A stretch of DNA of 64,000 nucleotides from Saccharum officinarum. Taxonomy: Eukaryota > Streptophyta > Magnoliopsida > Poales > Poaceae. Position numbers and translations under genes: made by a program. The notes beneath the pieces are model-generated. The model did not search any database. It was not told the DNA's origin and was given only the letters and a program-made list of their open reading frames with translations. Location of the stretch: NCBI GenBank assembly GCA_020631735.1, contig CM036221.1:8537381-8601380 (forward strand). Direction: 5' to 3'. Shown here piece by piece: positions 58,378 through 64,000 of this stretch (within the stretch, counting starts at the first letter, position 1; each line of letters opens with the position of its first letter).

Positions 58378-59921
58378 TGAAAGCATCTAGGCCCCGAGAG
58401 TTGGTTTCGGCAATTGATGACAACGCTTTATTACCATGACTAACGTGTGTTTTGCAGAAACCTTGGTAAATTAGGTCATGGAGGTGATAACTGCTTTGGG
58501 CACCATGGTATTCATGCCCCCTGATGGAAATCGTTTCGGTTTTCAAAGGAGTGACGTCAAGATTAAGGACGGTTAGTTCCGGATTTCAAGGTGTTGAGCT
58601 ACATTCGGAATAGTCGTTAGGATCTTCGTTTTCTCTTTTGGTCGTACTATTAAGGGGAGCATGAGCGGGTAGCTTGACCTAGGTGAGTCTTATATTTAGG
58701 TGTGGTGCACACTTGTTAAACTTAGCACTAGGCAGCTCTAGAATAGCTCAAAGTTCAGTTGGAAGCAACTTGGTTCAATTTGCGTCGCGTTTCGGAGTGT
58801 TTAGACAACTTTTCCCTTGACCGGACGCGGTTCTCGGTTTAACCGGCGCGTCCGGTCAGTTCAAAACCGCGACTGTGTTTCAGCGCTGACGACCGGACGC
58901 GTCCGGTCATCACCGATCGGACGCGGTCGCGCGTCCGATCTCGTTACAGTAAGCTCCCTGCACGATCGGACGCGTCCGATCACCCCTGACCGGCGCGTCC
59001 GGTCACTCAGCCGAAATTTCAGAATTTCGACCGTTACGAGCGACCAGCGCGTCCGGTCACTTCGAGCGGCGCGTCCGGTCACTCAGTCGAAATTCCAGAA
59101 TTTCGACCGTTACGTACGACCGGCGCGTCCGGTCACTTCGACCGGCGCGTCCGGTCACCTCGCGTTTTGCTGAGTTGGCAGGTAACGGTTTGTTTCGACT
59201 GTGGGGTGTATAAATACATCCCCACCACCTCTTTGAGAGGTCTCTTGCTCATTTGTTCAGCTGAGAAACACCTTTGGAGTGCAAGGGAGTGCAAGAGCTC
59301 TAGTGAGGAGTGTGATTTGAGAATCAAAGTTTGAGAGTTCCTCACTAGTGATTAGAGAGTAGCAAGTGTGCATCCTCCTTCTCATTAGGCTCATTTTGGT
59401 CAAGTGAGAGTTCTAGCTTGTTACTCTTGGTGATCGCCATCACCTAGACGGCTTGGTGGTGATTAGGAGTTTGGTGATCATCCGGCGAAGCTTGTGGATG
59501 ACCCAACTCATCTTGTGAGCGGTTTTGGGCGATTCACCGCGACGGAGTGTCGAAGAATCAGCCCGTAGAGAGCACTTGATCCTTGCGCGGATCAAGGGGG
59601 AGCTACACCCTTGCGCGGGTGCTCCAACGAGGACTAGTGGGGAGTGGCGACTCTCTGATACCTCGGAAAAACATCGCCGTGTTCCTTGCCCTTACTTTCA
59701 AGCATTTACTTTCTCGTATTTACATTTATTGCTTGTTTTACTTTCCTAGAATTGCCATGCTAGATTAGGATTGGAAACTAGGGTGCAAAACTCTTTACCA
59801 GTAGAATATCTAGGAACACAAGTAGGCACTAGGGGTGAATTCCGGCTTGTAGGTTTTAATTCTTGCAATTAATTTTTAGAGAAGCCAAATTCACCCCCTC
59901 TTGAGCATCTTGATCCTTTCA
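58378..59921 (+). repeat. 3' LTR
   Basis: 1544 bp, TG...CA, starting TGAAAGCATCTAGGCCCC. It matches the 5' LTR except for scattered substitutions, mostly transitions, and one block deletion within the palindromic array near 58890-58915, which removes about 109 bp. Followed directly by the target duplication AATCA. Confidence 0.95.
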
Positions 59922-59939
59922 AATCAAAATAAATATAAG

Positions 59940-61340
59940 GGAGGGTCTAGTGACCGGACGTCTGGATAGAAGCGCGTGTTCGGACGCCTGCGCCGCGCCC
60001 GCTCACGAATATTATCGTTGTCCAGCGCGCGCTCGCCCATGCAGCACACATGACGCACTTGACCCCTGCACACCTGCGGACGTGTGGCTGAACAGCCAGC
60101 CGAGCGCACCTCACTCAGCTGTCTATAGGGCCTGCCAGTGGCCAAAATAGATCCGGTTCGAACACATGTGCCTACCGCGCTTGTGTAACAGGAGTTCCGT
60201 TATCCCGTCGGGCCGTAACAGACAGCCCCACCTACGGATGCGTGTCGAGGAGGCGTCTGTCGGCCTCAGGCGCCCGTACGGTGACCCACGGGCGACGCCC
60301 CAACAATAGTAGTAGGCAGGTACATGGCAGGCCGCTATCCACCAGCCACCGGGGCATTGCTACATGTGCTCCTCCAGGTCTATTTTTGAAGCATCTAGTT
60401 GAAACACTTACAACATGCGACTGAAAACAGATGCAAACACTTGAAACATGCGTGTATATAACTGTAGCAACTTATGCAACATCTAGATAAAACACTTGCA
60501 ATATATGTACGAAACACCTGAAACACTTGAAACATGCATGTTATGCAACATGCAGATATACTTCTGCAACGTCATGATGAAACACTTAAAACAACTGAAA
60601 CACTTGAAAACATATGTTTGCAACATGCGTATAGTGTCATTGCAACATATGTAACATCCAGATCGACTTTTGCAACATTCAGATGAAACACTTGAAACAT
60701 AAGTCTGAAAACGCCTGAAACACTTGAAACACGACGTTGCCGGTGCCCATGGCCTACCTGGTAGGGAACCGCAGTGGGGGATGGGGTGTGGCCTCGGCCA
60801 GAGCTTGGCCAGCCGGTGCACGGTGCGGCGCAGGGCTGCGAGCTGATTTTGTCGAGCTCCACCTGCTCCTGCCCCGTCGCCCGCCTATCCGCCCGCTATG
60901 CGACCCGTTGCACCACCGCTTCGACACCCTCTTTGCCGCGCTCGTCAAGCAAGGCTCCTCCTCCTGTGCCGGCGACCTGCACGGGCTACGCTACGCAGCC
61001 CAAGTAGATGGACCGGAAGGCATGCAAGATGCAGCGCTTGGTGGCCACCACGGCACACATGTGCCACGTGCTCGATTCGCTCGCCGAGCTAGAGCAGCCG
61101 GCACCAGCGTCGGCGCCGGCGCCAGCAGCGCTGCATCAGGGAGTAGCCAAGCCGAGTGCACGCGTCACGTGGCTAGGCAGAGGCGGGAAGTGGAGCCCCT
61201 CCACGGGTCGTCATGTGGATGAGAGCCACATCGCTAATAAAAAGAACGGTGCGGATGAACTGAAGGTGGGAGCAGGCTTGTGGGCCAATAGCTAGCTAGG
61301 AGTGTTCGGGGGACGGACGCAGGACAGACGCCCGCGGAGG
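59940..61340. mobile_element. GC-rich repeat element with AAACACTTG array (Pack-MULE candidate)
   Basis: Left part GACCGGACGTCTGG ... GTTCGGACGCCTG and right part GGGGGACGGACGCAGGACAG then ACGCCCGCGG suggest GC-rich, partly inverted ends. 60385-60735 is the degenerate GAAACACTTGAAACATGCG array. 60740-61295 is CpG-rich with a gene-like texture (frame at 61008 reads MDRKACKMQRLVATTAHMC, then HVLDSLAELE) but no recognised family. A captured gene fragment is possible and unproven. Confidence 0.45.
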
Positions 61341-62620
61341 AGTATTAGCGTAAATATAAACATTATTTTTCTACACTTTAAGACTATCAACGTTAACATG
61401 CGATTGTGTCATTACCCGAGTCCTTTAATCAGATTCGTTTGTGAAACCTCTTTAGACTTTGTTTCGACACATGTATATCTACCTCAATCCACGTGTGTTG
61501 AATAATTCTATTTCAATCAACTTCAACTACGTGGATTGACATGACTACAAAATAGGCGTGATAATTCGTGCTGTCCGGAGCCAGTATCACTGTCCCACTC
61601 ATTAGCGTGCACGTCAACATACAATAGTATTGCCTGGACCGACCCCCGTCCCGTGTGCCGACGTGATTTTGGCCTCTTCTAGTGTACTCTAGGTTTAGGT
61701 TGCGAGGACAACGAGCGGTTGGTGAATGAAAGCCGCAGCCAATCGTCCTCCGCACGATTAATTCGCGCTGGAAATGGATGTTTACCTAACCATCTTATCA
61801 GATAAAACCTAAAAATAGATATTTATATTCGCATTTGTTACTGATATAGAAGCTAAAATAGACGACGTATCTAATAAATTTGTTTGCCCTAACTTTTTCT
61901 TTATCTGATTCCATACGTATTTCAAAAATTATAGAATATCCTACCACTATCTAATTTATCCGTCTGGAAGGTGCACATAATGAAAAGTTGTTTTTCATGA
62001 TGAGATTAATAATGATATCGGTTCTAGTATTACTAATAGTATATGCTTTGAAACTATTTCAAGTTATCTATATGAAAAATGGTAACGACTAATGATATCA
62101 TACTTTAATTTTGATTTGATTTAGCTTCAACCTTATATATTTGTTCATTTTAAATTATATTTAAAAAATATATTTTTTGTTATTTATTTGAGGAATGCGT
62201 TATGTTTTCTGTGTTAGTTACAAGTGTTATATAATTATTGTTGCATAATATTAATATGTTCTGAAAAGAACGCTGTCACACTCTAAAATTTGCTCCTTTT
62301 AAAATAGATGAAAAATGGTTAAATTTTGAATTTTTGGTGCTCATGAAAAATTTAGGGAAGTAATAATTTTCATTAAACTAAAAATTTATCCTAAGGATTA
62401 GAAACATTTTTTGTGCATTCATTCTGGTGCATTTATTTTATTACAATATGTGGTTTTGAAAAAAAAAATAAACTAAAAATTAACTCAAATATCTTAGAAA
62501 TGTTTTGAAATAAAAGAAAACAAAATAAAAAGAAGAAACCCTCCCCTTCTCCCTTTCTGGCCCGAGAAGGCCCGCTCCCTCTCCCTCCTGGCCCGTGGTC
62601 GCAGGCAGCCTAGCAGCCAC
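61341..62620. other. AT-rich intergenic DNA
   Basis: No gene, no clear transposon ends. Long AT-rich stretch (61780-62520) with A-runs, then a GC shift at about 62540. Confidence 0.6.
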
Positions 62621-63290
62621 CCACCCACTCCGCAGGCCCATTTCGCCTCTACGCGCGGCTCACACCCTAGTTCTGCTAAGCCCGCCTTTTCTCTGCTGAG
62701 CCGGCCCCACGCCTTTTCTCGCCGACAAGTGAGCCCGCCTTGGCAGGAGCCTCTTCTTCCTCAGCACGTGAACGAGCCGGACTTTGCTCCGACTGGAGTC
62801 CGCCTCCGCGCCGCTCAATTTGGCATGCTCTCCATGCCTTTGGCCCCCATATATAGCATCCCTACGACGCGCCGCCTCCCCATCGAGCTCTTGGAGCAAA
62901 CCACTGCCTTCACGCGCCATAAACCGAATCATAGCACCATCGCCATTGCCGCCAAGATCCCGCTGTCATCGGAATCGAGCTCCGCTGCTTCTCCGCCCTC
63001 AGGACCACGTCTATGAGCTTCGGGTTAAAGTGACGAAACTTCTCTACCTAACCGTGGCCTCTCTCACCCCCCCATGTTGCTGAAGTTTTGCCAGCGAGAT
63101 CGATCCGCCCCACCACGTGGCTAGCCGCCACGGAGCTCCGTTGTGCCCTCCTGTGCGCTCAGGTGAGTTCGCCATCTTCTATTCTTGCTCCGGGTACTTT
63201 CCATTCGTCTAATCAGGGCTCCATTCTGATTGCGGCCAGGGATCTTCTTGAACATTCTGGTTTCGATCTTCTTGAACACGAATCCGGGGG
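62621..63290. other. GC-rich non-coding or L1 5' region
   Basis: Overlapping short frames without domains. Position and composition would suit the 5' part of the L1 element that follows, but there is no direct evidence. Confidence 0.3.
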
Positions 63291-63299
63291 CCATGTCCA

Positions 63300-64000
63300 A
63301 GGCAAGATTCCACTTTGAAATTTTCTGGCCCAATTTCGCGGACTACGAGCCGCGGCTTGGAATGCTCCGGACGCAGCTACCGGGCCGCTGCACCTGTTCG
63401 ATAAGAAGATCAGGGGCCTCATACGAGTGCTGCAGAGTTGGTCTGCCCAGAAAATTGGTGGCGTACACGACCAACTGAGAGCTGATCCATCTACTGGACA
63501 CGGCACAGGAGCACAGGGGATTATCCGAGGCTGAGGGAGCTCTACGCAGGCGCATGAAGGTGCGCTGCCTGGGCTTGTCCCATAGTCACAAAGTTTCTGG
63601 GTCGATGGGGTCGAGGTACGGGGTCGCGGTACGTGGTACGCTACTCGCGAGATATTTTTATACTTCGGGTCGAAAATGAACCTGTGAACCCGGGTCGGGG
63701 TCGACGAACCCGGGTCGAGGGTCGAAGGTGGTGAACCCGTTTTATGTGACTATGTCTTGTCCTCGCTAATGAGAACCATCGCCCGAGAACGCTCACGCAT
63801 CAGACACCTCAGTGATGGGGATGCAAGCACGGCATACTTCCACATGATTGCACGGGGGAGGAAACGGCGGAATGTCGCTGATCATAGACGGCCACGTCAT
63901 CGCTGAGCAGGTCGGCATGGAACAGGCCATGTTCAACCATTTCTCTGCAGTCTTCGGCACAGCGGGGGCGGGGAGGGCGTCCATTAACTTTGAAGCCCTG
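63300..64000 (+). pseudogene. L1-type LINE ORF2 fragment (linker before RT)
   Basis: L1 ORF2 encodes endonuclease and reverse transcriptase for retroposition. In mixed frames I read KFEIFWP-like then LFDKKIRGLIRVLQSWSAQK, GGVHDQLRAD, EHRGLSEAEGALRRRMKVRC and, after an inserted element, TIARERSRIRHLSDGDAST, then AYFHMIARGRKRRN and FNHFSAVFG. This order matches plant L1 between endonuclease and RT (typical words RSWS, LRRxLK, ARERSRIRHLxxGDAxTxxFH). Frame changes near 63350 and 63500 and a transposon at 63581-63755 break it. It runs off the window end, so RT itself is not seen. Confidence 0.82.
63581..63755. mobile_element. 175-bp hAT-like MITE inside the LINE
   Basis: Ends CATAGTCACAAAG and TTTATGTGACTATGT are inverted. 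A 7-bp direct repeat CTTGTCC (63574-63580 and 63756-63762) flanks it, one short of the usual hAT 8 bp. Removing the insert with one repeat rejoins the LINE text (CTTGTCCTCGCTAATGAG). The interior has GGGTCGA/CCCGGGTCG words. Confidence 0.8.

Larger units (their letters stand above)
44636..59926 (+). mobile_element. Maximus/SIRE-like Copia LTR retrotransposon
   Basis: Bounded by the 5-bp target duplication AATCA (44636-44640 and 59922-59926). The order is 5' LTR, PBS, gag, protease, integrase, RT, RNase H, env-like ORF, PPT, 3' LTR. Integrase before RT makes it Copia; a long coiled-coil gag, ~1.6-kb LTRs and a third ORF after pol suggest the Maximus/SIRE lineage. Several frameshifts and stops disable it. 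Part of the LTR and gag is present twice around an assembly gap. By hand the LTRs differ at roughly 35-40 positions outside one 109-bp length difference, about 2.5 percent, so insertion was on the order of a million years ago under usual grass rates. Confidence 0.93.

Noticed and set aside
60740..61295. A host gene with the frames at 60737-61222 or 61008-61295
   Set aside because: Frames overlap with different registers, no recognised domain, and they sit inside a repeat element; at most a captured fragment.

Overview
This window is nuclear DNA from a grass, most likely a panicoid (maize/sorghum/sugarcane group). The evidence is GT-AG introns, plant-type genes (cytochrome b5, NAC, CC-NBS-LRR, a MEG-like secreted peptide), CACTA elements with the TTTGCCGGGTGC/TTTGCCGAGTGC subterminal signature, and Tourist, Stowaway, SINE, L1 and Maximus/SIRE-type Copia insertions. 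A run of exactly 100 N (48012-48111) marks a scaffold gap in a draft assembly. Species is an inference.

Layout. 1-4 kb: intergenic DNA with small MITEs and an (AT)n tract. 4.1-6.4 kb: a complete three-exon cytochrome b5 gene (+). 6.8-8.8 kb: two non-autonomous TIR transposons. 9.1-10.5 kb: a small cysteine-rich secreted peptide gene (-, MEG/AE1-like) with a triplicated TATA-bearing upstream unit. 9802-13747 and 18623-22566: two almost identical ~3.94-kb blocks that flank a 4.88-kb CACTA element. The CACTA carries a captured, truncated NAC-domain gene and remnants of its own ORF. The right-hand block runs into an orphan last exon of a second cytochrome b5 gene (22617-22873), whose differences from the first are overwhelmingly synonymous. 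23.8-29 kb: MITE, SINE, diverged duplications and a GC-rich repeat element.

29.2-36.8 kb: a CC-NBS-LRR resistance-type gene (-). Its two exons join cleanly into a 1024-aa protein across a 4.5-kb intron loaded with transposons, including a 1438-bp CACTA with a perfect AAT target duplication. 37-41.5 kb: an old ~2.8-kb-offset tandem duplication in which each copy is the empty site for a transposon in the other. 42-44.6 kb: degenerate repeats.

44641-59921: a Maximus/SIRE-like Copia element with AATCA target duplications, 1653- and 1544-bp LTRs, PBS, gag, protease-integrase, RT-RNaseH, a third env-like ORF and a PPT. The LTR end and gag appear twice around the N gap, probably as unmerged contig overlap. 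60-61.3 kb: another GC-rich repeat element. 63.3-64 kb: an L1 LINE fragment split by a 175-bp hAT-like insertion.

The host genes here are unlinked in function. What ties the window together is transposon activity: gene capture by a CACTA, a block duplication whose breakpoints coincide with CACTA ends, and intron expansion of an NLR gene. The least ordinary structure is the block-CACTA(NAC)-block arrangement at 9.8-22.6 kb. All similarities were judged by eye; nothing was searched or computed.
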